The notes beneath the pieces were generated by a model, which worked only from the letters and a program-made list of their open reading frames with translations, was not told the origin of the DNA and ran no database searches. A program made the position numbers and the translations under genes. From the NCBI GenBank assembly GCA_032718475.1, contig JAUCBJ010000385.1, positions 30,032 through 94,031 of the forward strand: DNA of 64,000 bases, in the 5' to 3' direction. Below are positions 9,827 through 22,031 of the stretch, piece by piece; within the stretch, counting starts at the first letter, position 1, and each line of letters opens with the position of its first letter. This stretch comes from Nemertoderma westbladi (Eukaryota; Xenacoelomorpha; Nemertodermatida; Nemertodermatidae).

Positions 9827-12823
9827 ATGCTGGCATGGATGTGGAGTGGATGCTGGCATGGATGTGGAGTGGATGCTGGCATGGATGTGGAGTGGATGCT
9901 GGCATGGATGTGGGGTGGATGCTGGCATGGATGTGGGGTGGATGCTGGCATGGATGTGGAGTGGATGCTGGCATGGATGTGGAGTGGATGCTGGCATGGA
10001 TGTGGAGTGGATGCTGGCATGGATGTGGAGTGGATGCTTGCATGGATGTGGAGTGGATGCTGGCATGGATGTGGAGTGGATGCTGGCATGGATGTGGAGT
10101 GGATGCTGGCATGGATGTGGAGTGGATGCTGGCATGGATGTGGAGTGGATGTGGAGTGGATGCTGGCATGGATGTGGAGTGGATGCTGGCATGGATGTGG
10201 AGTGGATGCTGGCATGGATGTGGAGTGGATGCTGGCATGGATGTGGAGTGGATGCTGGCATGGATGTGGAGTGGATGTGGAGTGGATGCTGGCATGGATG
10301 TGGAGTGGATGCTGGCATGGATGTGGAGTGGATGCTGGCATGGATGTGGAGTGGATGCTGGCATGGATGTGGAGTGGATGCTGGCATGGATGTGGGGTGG
10401 ATGCTGGCATGGATGTGGAGTGGATGTGGAGTGGATGCTGGCATGGATGTGGAGTGGATGTGGAGTGGATGCTGGCATGGATGTGGAGTGGATGTGGAGT
10501 GGATGTGGAGTGGATGTGGATGTGGAGTGGATGCTGGCATGGATGTGGAGTGGATGCTGGCATGGATGTGGAGTGGATGCTGGCATGGATGTGGAGTGGA
10601 TGCTGGCATGGATGTGGGGTGGATGCTGGCATGGATGTGGAGTGGATGCTGGCATGGATGTGGAGTGGATGTGGAGTGGATGCTGGCATGGATGTGGAGT
10701 GGATGTGGAGTGGATGCTGGCATGGATGTGGAGTGGATGTGGAGTGGATGCTGGCATGGATGTGGAGTGGATGCTGGCATGGATGTGGAGTGGATGCTGG
10801 CATGGATGTGGAGTGGATGTGGAGTGGATGCTGGCATGGATGTGGAGTGGATGTGGAGTGGATGCTGGCATGGATGTGGAGTGGATGCTGGCATGGATGT
10901 GGAGTGGATGCTGGCATGGATGTGGAGTGGATGTGGAGTGGATGCTGGCATGGATGTGGAGTGGATGCTGGCATGGATGTGGAGTGGATGCTGGCATGGG
11001 TGTGGAGTGGATGCTGGCATGGATGTGGAGTGGATGTGGAGTGGATGCTGGCATGGATGTGGAGTGGATGTGGAGTGGATGTGGAGTGGATGCTGGCATG
11101 GATGTGGAGTGGATGCTGGCATGGATGTGGAGTGGATGCTGGCATGGATGTGGAGTGGATTCTGGCATGGATGTGGGGTGGATGGTGGCATGGATGTGGA
11201 GTGGATGCTGGCATGGATGTGGAGTGGATGTGGAGTGGATGCTGGCATGGATGTGGAGTGGATGTGGAGTGGATGCTGGCATGGATGTGGAGTGGATGCT
11301 GGCATGGATGTGGAGTGGATGCTGGCATGGATGTGGAGTGGATGTGGAGTGGATGCTGGCATGGATGTGGAGTGGATGCTGGCATGGATGTGGAGTGGAT
11401 GCTGGCATGGATGTGGAGTGGATGCTGGCATGGATGTGGAGTGGATGCTGGCATGGATGTGGAGTGGATGTGGAGTGGATGCTGGCATGGATGTGGAGTG
11501 GATGCTGGCATGGATGTGGAGTGGATGCTGGCATGGATGTGGAGTGGATGCTGGCATGGATGTGGAGTGGATGCTGGCATGGATGTGGAGTGGATGTGGA
11601 GTGGATGCTGGCATGGATGTGGAGTGGATGCTGGCATGGATGTGGAGTGGATGCTGGCATGGATGTGGAGTGGATGCTGGCATGGATGTGGAGTGGATGC
11701 TGGCATGGATGTGGGGTGGATGCTGGCATGGATGTGGAGTGGATGTGGAGTGGATGCTGGCATGGATGTGGAGTGGATGTGGAGTGGATGCTGGCATGGA
11801 TGTGGAGTGGATGTGGAGTGGATGTGGATGTGGAGTGGATGCTGGCATGGATGTGGAGTGGATGCTGGCATGGATGTGGAGTGGATGCTGGCATGGATGT
11901 GGAGTGGATGCTGGCATGGATGTGGGGTGGATGCTGGCATGGATGTGGAGTGGATGCTGGCATGGATGTGGAGTGGATGTGGAGTGGATGCTGGCATGGA
12001 TGTGGAGTGGATGTGGAGTGGATGCTGGCATGGATGTGGAGTGGATGTGGAGTGGATGTGGAGTGGATGCTGGCATGGATGTGGAGTGGATGCTGGCATG
12101 GATGTGGAGTGGATGCTGGCATGGATGTGGAGTGGATTCTGGCATGGATGTGGGGTGGATGCTGGCATGGATGTGGAGTGGATGCTGGCATGGATGTGGA
12201 GTGGATGTGGAGTGGATGCTGGCATGGATGTGGAGTGGATGTGGAGTGGATGCTGGCATGGATGTGGAGTGGATGCTGGCATGGATGTGGAGTGGATGCT
12301 GGCATGGATGTGGAGTGGATGTGGAGTGGATGCTGGCATGGATGTGGAGTGGATGCTGGCATGGATGTGGAGTGGATGCTGGCATGGATGTGGAGTGGAT
12401 GCTGGCATGGATGCTGGCATGGATGTGGAGTGGATGCTGGCATGGATGTGGAGTGGATGCTGGCATGGCTGTGGAGTGGATGCTGGCATGGATGTGGAGT
12501 GGATGCTGGCATGGATGTGGAGTGGATGCTGGCATGGATGTGGAGTGGATGCTGGCATGGATGTGGAGTGGATGCTGGCATGGATGTGGAGTGGATGCTG
12601 GCATGGATGTGGAGTGGATGCTGGCATGGATGTGGAGTGGATGCTGGCATGGATGTGGAGTGGATGCTGGCATGGATGTGGAGTGGATGCTGGCATGGAT
12701 GTGGAGTGGATGCTGGCATGGATGTGGAGTGGATGCTGGCATGGATGTGGAGTGGATGCTGGCATGGATGTGGAGTGGATGCTGGCATGGATGTGGAGTG
12801 GATGCTGGCATGGATGTGGAGTG
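9827..12823. repeat. 23-bp G-rich minisatellite, copy A
   Basis: About 2997 bp of a 23-bp unit (ATGCTGGCATGGATGTGGAG plus TGG) mixed with 11-bp short units (ATGTGGAGTGG) lacking the CTGGCATGGATG part. Rare variants carry GGGGTGG, GATTCTGG or GCTTGCATGG. Neither unit length is a multiple of three and the unit has no stop in any frame, so all six frames stay open for about 1000 codons. These ORFs are not genes. Each unit on the plus strand has four GG pairs separated by 3-4 bases. The array in the other duplicate is 863 bp shorter. Confidence 0.97.
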
Positions 12824-12840
12824 AGGTAATTATCGTACCT

Positions 12841-13010
12841 CGGCGAATTAATATTTCGTCTTATTGTTAAATTTCAAATTTAGGGAAAGGAGAGAGTTAA
12901 AGTGGCGCGTTATTCTAACCAAAACAATAAACGAAAGTCAAGAGAACAGGTTACAGTTTTATTTTTGAGAGTAATTCCCCTGGAGGGGGATGAATTTTGT
13001 TTCGCTACCT
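12841..13010 (+). repeat. R1 dispersed repeat, copy A
   Basis: The most continuous R1 copy in the window. In order it has GGCGAATTAATAT, AGGGAAAGGAG, GTTATTCTAACCAAAACAAT, GAACAGGTTACAG, TTTTATTTTTGAGAGT and CCCCTGGAGGGGGATGA. It serves as the unoccupied reference for insertions in other R1 copies. Confidence 0.8.
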
Positions 13011-13111
13011 TCACTATAACTCAAAGGAACTGAGTGGTTCAATGAGTGAATTGTGAATGAGTGAATAATTCAAGGAGATATCGACAGAAACTCGATAGAC
13101 CTGTCCATTTC

Positions 13112-13646
13112 AGGTCATTCTGAATCGCCAACTCATCCATCTCCCATTCCGCACTCGTCAGACACAGAAACATCAGAAATGTTTGTCAAACCGGAACCTT
13201 CCATCAACATATCGGAACCCCTCCAAACGGAAGCGAGTTCCCTCAAAAAGAGTAAAATTGTTTTCAAAAAGACAATTGGAGCCAATAATGGTAAAGGTGC
13301 AATTACGATAAAGCCTGGATCCTTTGATGGGATTACTAGAGGGGAATTTAACCCCAGTGCCATAAATTTGGAGAACTCTGTTAACTTCGATTTCAGTACG
13401 ACGTTCTCAGTAGGCACACCTTCCGAGAAAATCCCGCACCAGGAACCGGCCGAAATCGGTGAAAATGTCGAAATAATTGACAACCCTATAACAATAACAC
13501 ACGAAAGGCCAGCCACTAAGGTTGACAGTTGCGAATTATATCCTAACACGATCGAAAAACTGGACCCACAGGAGCTAATAAATAAGATAAAAAATTGTCT
13601 ACAAGAAATTACCGATAACCGTCCGGCCAACACCATGGCTCAGTGA
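13112..13646 (+). pseudogene. Upstream half of a Ulp1-like gene, copy A
   Basis: The frame is open from about 13056. A consensus 3' splice site (pyrimidines then TTTCAG) ends at 13111, so the exon probably starts at 13112. The first ATG is at 13179 (155 codons from there). The product is hydrophilic, Ser/Pro/Glu-rich and unlike any domain I know, as is common N-terminal to C48 proteases. It ends in TGA at 13644-13646 while the protease frame, one base out of phase, already reads PWLSDDVV across the same bases. One base change or a missed splice therefore separates the two halves. Copy B has the identical break. Confidence 0.5.
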
Positions 13647-14103
13647 TGATGTTGTGGATGGATTTATGGGACTAATACAACTCCACTTCCCCCACACAGC
13701 GCCGGTACCAAGCCAACTCGCGGAGCAGCTGAGATCATCGGGCTGTAGCCAACTTTCCGCAATCCAATACGTGGCGACCCGGTATCTCGGTCGCTATCAA
13801 TCTATAGCACCGACTCTTCTCTTCTTGCCGGTTTGTAATAAAGATCACTTCATCCTTCACGTGGCCGACACCAGAGTACGTACCGTGTACGCAATAGACT
13901 CAAACCGAGCATCGATGCCCACGCGAATAACCTTCGCCTTCGCGAATATTCTGAACACAATCGACGAAAATAATCCTTGGAGCAAAAATAAAGCAACTGA
14001 GAAACGGAAAGTGGGATCAAAGTATACAACGTTAAGTAAGCAGGGGAACGGCTATGATTGCGGGGTGTATGTCTGTCTGGTTCAGCTATTATATGTAACA
14101 TGA
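13591..14103 (+). pseudogene. Ulp1/C48 cysteine-protease domain, frameshifted, copy A
   Basis: The reading frame is open from 13591. The domain starts PWLSDDVVDGFM, the usual opening of Ulp1/SENP-like proteases. The catalytic elements are present in order: His in DHFILHV, Asp in AIDSN, and Gln-Asn-Asp-Cys in QGNGYDCGVYVC. It stops only about 8 residues after that motif, shorter than usual for the fold, so the C-terminus is either lost or in another exon (GTAACATG after the last codons could be a donor). Such domains occur in deSUMOylases and also in several DNA transposon families. No transposase is nearby, so I do not assign it to one. Confidence 0.65.
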
Positions 14104-16616
14104 ATTAGTTCAGTTGGGTTGTCATGCAATGGAAGTATAGGGGCCTGACCCTGATAGTAATACCAAATCCAAAACTAGTGGGAAAAAATGGTATCGTGCT
14201 GTAACCATTCCTGTTATACACATGAAAATTCGATATAATCAAAACATTTCCGTTCTGGTTCAAATTTTCTTAACTATTTATACTTCGGGATCCCAGTCCA
14301 AAAAGAGTCGGGATCGGGACTGGGATTGCATTTTCCGCCGGGATTCCGTTTAAAACACTAATACACCCCCCCACCCCCAGTGCTGTTAGCTGTTACCCCC
14401 GTCACACTTAACGAATCACGAATCACCCACAACCCCCCCCCCCCCCCCCCCGTAATATTGTGTTACTATTGGATTGAATGTATTAAATTAGAAAAATGGT
14501 TTATATGTAGATACATGTATGTATATTGTTTTATATTATAACTGATTAATATATATAATACGGTATTTACTGTACCATGATACTGTAACCAACCCAGTCA
14601 TATATATTAGACTTTGGGGTCTGTGTAGTTAGCGAGTAGGTACATTTATGTACAGTTTTATGAGTATACAAAACAAATATCTATAATATAATATTCACCA
14701 AGTAAATTACAAACATTGACGTATTACTAAACTGCAGCAAATATAGAATGTTTAGTTTACAGTGTGAACAAAAAATAACGTTTAAAATAATTACATATTA
14801 TACATACAACTAATCAAATGTGTAAATTTTTCATAGAATAGAACTAAGTTAAGAACTTAAAGAGGGAAAAATATCTGTCGAATAATAATGGGGGTGAAAT
14901 ATTGAATTGGGTAAATTAGTCACCATGACCGTACGGAGGTCAACATTAAAGGGGTTCACTTTAACTTGATATAAAATAATTTTAATTAATCCAAGGCGAA
15001 TATTATCACGCAGTGCTGCGACCTGCTGTATAAATCTGTTGTTGCATACATACATACATACATAGAATAAAATATATCCATACAATGCATACATACAATA
15101 TATACACCAATACACATGGACACAATATAATCGGCGATTTTAACCAAAAAATTATATATTTATTATAAATTGTAACTTGTTAAATTATAACTCACCATCG
15201 GTGTAAGTGGCCCTATAAATGTGGCATGCATATGTAACACACGCGGGCTGTGTACTAGGGGAGGTACATATTTCAATAAATTCAACCTTTTTTTGAAATG
15301 TAAAAAGGGTAATTCACTTTCTGGTGTATCAATAATTGAAAAATTAATATTTAGCGGTTTATTTTATGTTCGCTCTTGAAATCATGTAAATGAGATCATG
15401 TGGTCCTTTCCGAAAGGATATCCATCCACTGTACCCCTCCTAGTCGCTAGTCATATACAATAATATTATTAAACAATATAATATAACATGCGTTTTATCA
15501 CGTAACGATTTTATTAAACTGCACAAGTAATAATTACTTGAAAAAAGCACAAAATCATACAAATACCTACCCTACGTCCTACCCTAACTTCCTGCCAACA
15601 TACATTGCATATCTTGCGTAATTCATAATTAACTTTCAGTTTCCCAAACTCGTAAGAGAAACATAAAGAGCTAACGCAGGTGCAGGCTAGCAAAGGCGAT
15701 ACACTAAAACATTAAGTTCAGATAATTAAAAGTAACAAAAACTAACATAAAAAATAAAATAAGAAAGAAAATACGCGATTAAATGTATAGCCATACGGAC
15801 TCAGTGATGTAAATCATTTTATATCACTGCGTTTACAAACACTGACATCAGAACACAAATAGAAAGCAAAACTTACTGTAAATTAAATCTAAATGAATAA
15901 GCAAATTATATATAAAAACTACAAACTCCCACAGTCACACTGCAAGGAAGGCAACAATCTATAGACATAAAGTTAGTGTAGATGTTTGTGGGCCTTTAAT
16001 AAATACGGCCAACCGCCTACAGCCTCAACATTATCTACATTGGAAGTAAATATATATAGGAGTCCACCACAATAAAACAATGAGAACTTACTGCCATAAA
16101 CTACACAGACACACATATCGCTAATAGAGCATCACATTATATTAATTATCTAGTATAATTAAACATTTTATCAGTTTTAAGAAGCTCGGTCTTGACTATT
16201 TTTTATCTTTAACTGGGGCGCAAAATGAGTAATTAGTAATGACTTAATAATTAATAGCCTGCCCTATGGATAGACTCGTATCAAAGTATATGCCGGTACA
16301 GTTAGAAAGTCGTGAGTAGAATTTAGTAAAAAATACCGGTACTTTAATATTTTTAACTTCTTGATTTAAAATTTATTGTTCTAAGGTTTAAGCTAAATTC
16401 GCAATAATAGTTAACTTGGCAAACTAGTTAACTGGTTAAGTTATCTGACTTCTTAACTAATATTTACTACATTACGAGACAATTTTTCTATACTGACACT
16501 GAATGATAAAATATACTACGTTATAATTGCGTGATGAGAAATAGTAATAGCAACCAATAAAAGGTATAGTATACGGGCGGGGTTACTAAGCAAATGTTAC
16601 TAAGGGGCCATCGTAG
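14104..16616. other. Non-coding AT-rich stretch of copy A
   Basis: No convincing gene. It contains a poly-C run near 14432-14451, a (CATA)n microsatellite at about 15043-15064 and TACCGGTA near 16334. The short minus-strand ORF at 14849-15115 covers the microsatellite and is not supported. Confidence 0.7.
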
Positions 16617-16679
16617 CCGGCACAGCATTCTTAAAAATGCAGCTGCAATGCAGCATGCGGATCCTAGTAGTAGTAGTAG
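16617..16679 (+). mobile_element. RTE-like LINE 3' tail at the duplication junction
   Basis: 63 bp matching the last bases of the LINE copies at 39148-39209 and 58374-58434: CCGGCACAGCATTCTTAAAA through GATCCTAGTAG with a (TAG)n end. It sits exactly where homology of copy A stops. Confidence 0.85.
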
Positions 16680-16680
16680 A

Positions 16681-16868
16681 TTTGTTGGAAAGCTGGCCGT
16701 GCAAGGATTCCAATTATGTATCACAATCTAAATTTCAAATTTGAGCGTTTAAAAGTGCGCGGTTTTGCATATGAGCATGAGCGAGGCTATTTTTTCTATT
16801 AAATAAATACAACCTAATATTTCCTTTATGCCATACGTAGCTTGGCAACAACTCAATACCTCATTAAT
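16681..16868 (+). repeat. Family B fragment at the duplication junction
   Basis: TTTGTTGGAAAGCTGGCCG through CATACGTAGCTTGGCAACAA matches the family B right arm at about 6030-6240 in inverted orientation. It fills the gap between the LINE tail and the start of copy B. Confidence 0.75.
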
Positions 16869-17204
16869 CTCATTTAATTTACATATTTACAAAGATCAAT
16901 CTCAAGGTATGATCAAAGTTTATTTTACTAACATTGTAATTATTTATGTTATATCAACATATAGTTTATATTGATATAAGATAAAGATAAATCGACTTCC
17001 TATACAAATAATTACATCGATTTAGTTAGTGATTTATATTAATCTTCCCCTTTGTTGTTACCCTTTATAAAGAGATTACTCAATAACCGCGTGCCTAGAA
17101 TAACGACAGTTTTTTTAATGTCATTAATTATTTTATTAATGGTGTAAATTCAAGAAGTTTAGGAAAATATATTATTATAAGTTCAGTAAGAATTCAATTA
17201 GATA

Positions 17205-18566
17205 ATGTCTGGTACTGAAAATGCATCTTTTGACATGGAGAAAATTATAGCATCTAAAAACCGCCAACATGATAGTTCAGATAAAGCTGACGAAAACGAT
17301 GAAATTACCGACTACGAGGAACTTCAAGCTAATTGCTACATGTCTATTGCAAATCCAGCAGTGGATGATTCAATCACGAACGTGTCAATCAAGAATGGGG
17401 TAGCAGTGAGTGGAGCTAAACTTTCCACAGGGTCAGTAAATATGATATACGACTGGCACAGTGAGAAAGAAAAAGCAGATCAACCAGTTCTCAATGATCG
17501 AGATAAAATGAAGATCCAATCAAAATGTTGGAAGATTGGGTTAAGTCTTGGAATAATTGCTGTAATTATCGGAATGGGTATAAATATTGCTATATTTATT
17601 ATTGGTTTGGAAGAAATAGGAAAGAAGTTTACGGCACAAGAAAACATATTAACTGAAAATATGAGTGAACAGTACAGGAATATAAAAGAGGAATTGATTG
17701 AACAAGGTGAGGTCTTACAAAAACAGCTGAAAGCCCAAAGTATCGCACTGGAAAACCAGCTGAATGATCAAGGAAATATGCTAGGAAACAGTCTCATCGA
17801 ACAAACAGATATTGTTAATAATACGTTAAACGAAATGGAAGATTCTATCGTTGTTACATTATCGCAACTGAAAGTTGATATATTAGAGAGTCTGGGAAAG
17901 TTACGTCCGAATCAATTCTGTTCTGTTTTACAATATAATAACACAGCGAGAGTCTACGAGCTTTATGACGCGAATAAAGGCCTAAATGGTTACATCCGAT
18001 GCGACACCACGGTGCCTAATGGACCCTGGATCGTTATTCAGAGACGTGTTGATGGAAAGCAGGACTTCTATTTGGATTGGAGACATTACGTGTTCGGGTT
18101 TGGAGATTTGAATCATGAATTCTGGTTTGGGTTACAAAACATTCACGAGTTAAGCGTCAAGGGAGTGAAGTTAAGAATTGATATTTGGTGGAATGGAATT
18201 TACCGATATGCTCAATACCAGCACTTCCAAATCGGTTCGGCTGCGGGTAACTTCACTCTGGGTATATCAGGTTATGATGGGACCGCCGGTGACTCCATAC
18301 TTTACGGTAGTCCTGGAGACAACGCCTACCTTTACGGTCAGCCTTTCAGCACCCCCGACAGAGACAATGACGAATGTGTGTGTAACTGCGCGGAGTTTAG
18401 GAATGGTTCGTGGTGGTATAATCAATGTTCCGCCTGTGGTCTAAATGGCGTCTACGGTGCCGGGAACGCAATGGGACCGCGTTGGACGACTTTCACCGGG
18501 ACAGAATCAGCAGACCGAGTGGAGATGAAGATTACACCCCCCAGTACACAATATAGTTACTGGTAG
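17205..18566 (+). CDS. Type II transmembrane fibrinogen-related receptor, copy B
   Basis: 453 residues with the same architecture as the copy at 7162: cytoplasmic tail with YEEL and YMSI, membrane segment, coiled-coil stalk, fibrinogen domain with DRDND and WWYNQC. By eye it differs from copy A at five residues: H73L in the tail, L124M in the membrane segment, Q172K and I217V in the stalk, K423M in the fibrinogen domain. About seven further silent differences give roughly 99% identity. Both copies are intact, so both could be expressed. Confidence 0.92.
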   Translation: MSGTENASFDMEKIIASKNRQHDSSDKADENDEITDYEELQANCYMSIANPAVDDSITNVSIKNGVAVSGAKLSTGSVNMIYDWHSEKEKADQPVLNDRDKMKIQSKCWKIGLSLGIIAVIIGMGINIAIFIIGLEEIGKKFTAQENILTENMSEQYRNIKEELIEQGEVLQKQLKAQSIALENQLNDQGNMLGNSLIEQTDIVNNTLNEMEDSIVVTLSQLKVDILESLGKLRPNQFCSVLQYNNTARVYELYDANKGLNGYIRCDTTVPNGPWIVIQRRVDGKQDFYLDWRHYVFGFGDLNHEFWFGLQNIHELSVKGVKLRIDIWWNGIYRYAQYQHFQIGSAAGNFTLGISGYDGTAGDSILYGSPGDNAYLYGQPFSTPDRDNDECVCNCAEFRNGSWWYNQCSACGLNGVYGAGNAMGPRWTTFTGTESADRVEMKITPPSTQYSYW

Positions 18567-18793
18567 GGCCCGCAGTTTCATAAATTAATCTATCAGTAAA
18601 ATAGATTAAGATGGTAATTTTATATTAATTCGTGCAAAATATTTATTTAAACTGAATTTACTTTTACATGATACACCAGCAGTAAACATGAATGAATATA
18701 CTATTTTAGCTCGAGACAGAGGTGAGACTAAATGACTACACATTACAATCTCGGCGAATTTTTATCTCGCCTCGATGTGAAATGATCAATTAA

Positions 18794-19521
18794 GGGGGGG
18801 GTACACCATTTTCGGACAACTCTTCGATTTATCACTCTCAGCGTTTCAAAATTGTTTGGTTTTGGCTATAATTTGGAATATAGGTGCCTAAGATGCTATT
18901 CTACATGACAGGTTAGAAAATTTTTATTTTTCGCTATTTAATATTAGTTAATACTAGTTAACAGCAAAAAAAACTTGGTTGCGCTTAAAACCCTAAGGCT
19001 TTTACAGTTTTGAATCTAATCACATGAAAGTTTTTTTATATGATAGACCAAAGATGGGGCAACATAACTATCAGGTGAAATTTTGTAAAAATAATTCTGC
19101 ACCGCTAGGTGGCGCTGCAAATTTATGCCAAATTTTTAGGTTTGTTATAAATAGTATTAAATTTTATTAACAAATAATTTCGAAAAGTTGTCTGATACTT
19201 TTATGCAGGGTGGCTATGTAGACACCCACAGAAAGTTTCAGACTAATTGCTCAAAAATTATAGAAGTAGTAGGGTTTTGAAGTTGACAATTTCATGAAAA
19301 AAAAATATTTTGAGATAATCGACCTTTCATTATACATAGTAATAGTAATTTCAATAGGAATCCCTAAATGGAAATTGTTATAACTTAAAAACTAAAAGAG
19401 CTATTAAATAGCGGTTTTCAGCTTTAGAAACACCATTCAATGGTGCATTATAATAGATAATAAAAAAAAATTCGACATATTTTTGACCAAAATGGTGTAC
19501 CCCCCCCCCCCCCCCCCCCCC
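18794..19521. mobile_element. TTAA-flanked non-autonomous DNA element, copy B
   Basis: Same element as at 8751-9467, copied with the segment. Flanking TTAA at 18790-18793 and 19522-19525. The right terminal C run is 22 long versus 13 in copy A. Confidence 0.7.
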
Positions 19522-19880
19522 TTAAGGGAAGGGAGCGGCACGTTATTCTAACCAAAACATTAAACTAATAGTCAATATAAAGTCTAATATATCTAGGTTG
19601 TAACAAGACCGTCAAGTAAAAGTCAGCAATTGCGAACAAAACAACAATAAAAAACACTGTGTCCCTATTGTACAAGGTTTTATTTTATTTTATCTTTCCG
19701 ATAGGCTTTGCCTGTTAACATTTTAATTTAATCTACCGTTCTTGTAATTTCGTGGAATTTCGGACACTATTAATATTGGCCTAATCTAATTAGATAATAT
19801 TCTTGGAATAGCAAACCAATACAAGTAGCACATGAATGAAACGAAATGAAACAAAAAACAGTTTTAATTTTGCCAGAACA

Positions 19881-22014
19881 ATGCTGGCATGGATGTGGAG
19901 TGGATGCTGGCATGGATGTGGAGTGGATGCTGGCATGGATGTGGAGTGGATGTGGAGTGGATGTGGAGTGGATGCTGGCATGGATGTGGAGTGGATGTGG
20001 AGTGGATGCTGGCATGGATGTGGAGTGGATGCTGGCATGGATGTGGAGTGGATGCTGGCATGGATGTGGAGTGGATGCTGGCATGGATGTGGAGTGGATG
20101 CTGGCATGGATGTGGGGTGGATGCTGGCATGGATGTGGGGTGGATGCTGGCATGGATGTGGAGTGGATGCTGGCATGGATGTGGAGTGGATGCTGGCATG
20201 GATGTGGAGTGGATGCTGGCATGGATGTGGAGTGGATGCTTGCATGGATGTGGAGTGGATGTGGAGTGGATGCTGGCATGGATGTGGAGTGGATGTGGAG
20301 TGGATGCTGGCATGGATGTGGAGTGGATGTGGAGTGGATGTGGAGTGGATGTGGAGTGGATGTGGAGTGGATGCTGGCATGGATGTGGGGTGGATGCTGG
20401 CATGGATGTGGAGTGGATGTGGAGTGGATGCTGGCATGGATGTGGAGTGGATGTGGAGTGGATGCTGGCATGGATGTGGAGTGGATGTGGAGTGGATGTG
20501 GAGTGGATGTGGAGTGGATGTGGAGTGGATGTGGAGTGGATGTGGAGTGGATGCTGGCATGGATGTGGAGTGGATGCTGGCATGGATGTGGAGTGGATGC
20601 TGGCATGGATGTGGAGTGGATGCTGGCATGGATGTGGAGTGGATGCTTGCATGGATGTGGAGTGGATGCTGGCATGGATGTGGAGTGGATGCTGGCATGG
20701 ATGTGGAGTGGATGCTGGCATGGATGTGGAGTGGATGCTGGCATGGATGTGGAGTGGATGCTGGCATGGATGTGGAGTGGATGTGGAGTGGATGCTGGCA
20801 TGGATGTGGAGTGGATGCTGGCATGGATGTGGAGTGGATGCTGGCATGGATGTGGAGTGGATGCTGGCATGGATGTGGAGTGGATGTGGAGTGGATGCTG
20901 GCATGGATGTGGAGTGGATGCTGGCATGGATGTGGAGTGGATGCTGGCATGGATGTGGAGTGGATGCTGGCATGGATGTGGAGTGGATGCTGGCATGGAT
21001 GTGGGGTGGATGCTGGCATGGATGTGGAGTGGATGTGGAGTGGATGCTGGCATGGATGTGGAGTGGATGTGGAGTGGATGCTGGCATGGATGTGGAGTGG
21101 ATGTGGAGTGGATGTGGAGTGGATGTGGAGTGGATGTGGAGTGGATGCTGGCATGGATGTGGAGTGGATGCTGGCATGGATGTGGAGTGGATGCTGGCAT
21201 GGATGTGGAGTGGATGCTGGCATGGATGTGGGGTGGATGCTGGCATGGATGTGGAGTGGATGCTGGCATGGATGTGGAGTGGATGTGGAGTGGATGCTGG
21301 CATGGATGTGGAGTGGATGTGGAGTGGATGCTGGCATGGATGTGGAGTGGATGTGGAGTGGATGCTGGCATGGATGTGGAGAGGATGCTGGCATGGATGT
21401 GGAGTGGATGCTGGCATGGATGTGGAGTGGATTCTGGCATGGATGTGGGGTGGATGCTGGCATGGATGTGGAGTGGATGCTGGCATGGATGTGGAGTGGA
21501 TGTGGAGTGGATGCTGGCATGGATGTGGAGTGGATGCTGGCATGGATGTGGAGTGGATGCTGGCATGGATGTGGAGTGGATGTGGAGTGGATGCTGGCAT
21601 GGATGTGGAGTGGATGTGGAGTGGATGCTGGCATGGATGTGGAGTGGATGCTGGCATGGATGTGGAGTGGATGCTGGCATGGATGTGGAGTGGATGCTGG
21701 CATGGATGTGGAGTGGATGCTGGCATGGATGTGGAGTGGATGCTGGCATGGATGTGGAGTGGATGCTGGCATGGATGTGGAGTGGATGCTGGCATGGATG
21801 TGGAGTGGATGCTGGCATGGATGTGGAGTGGATGCTGGCATGGATGTGGAGTGGATGCTGGCATGGATGTGGAGTGGATGCTGGCATGGATGTGGAGTGG
21901 ATGCTGGCATGGATGTGGAGTGGATGCTGGCATGGATGTGGAGTGGATGCTGGCATGGATGTGGAGTGGATGCTGGCATGGATGTGGAGTGGATGCTGGC
22001 ATGGATGTGGAGTG
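19881..22014. repeat. 23-bp G-rich minisatellite, copy B
   Basis: 2134 bp of the same 23- and 11-bp units as the array at 9827, with a different order of long and short units. All six frames are open because of the repeat; none is a gene. Confidence 0.97.
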
Positions 22015-22031
22015 AGGTAATTATCGTACCT

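Larger units (their letters stand above)
6839..16617 (+). repeat. Segmental duplication, copy A
   Basis: A block of about 9.8 kb that recurs in direct orientation at 16872-25814. Homology begins at ATTTAATTTACATATTTAC and ends at CCATCGTAGC. Contents in order: fibrinogen-domain receptor gene, TTAA-flanked element, R1 fragment, 23-bp minisatellite, second R1 fragment, Ulp1-like ORF pair, about 2.5 kb of non-coding DNA. Outside the minisatellite the copies differ by scattered substitutions and a few short indels. Both copies in one sequence may be a true tandem duplication or two alleles assembled in series. Confidence 0.95.

Noticed and set aside
9716-12870. Six overlapping ORFs of about 1000 codons, and the matching set at 19770-22061
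   Set aside because: They are the six frames of the 23-bp minisatellite, which contains no stop codon. Frame is not preserved by the unit length and the two strands are equally open.
14849-15115. Minus-strand 88-codon ORF, also at 24039-24305
   Set aside because: Runs through a (CATA)n microsatellite and has low-complexity composition. It is in both duplicates only because the DNA is duplicated.
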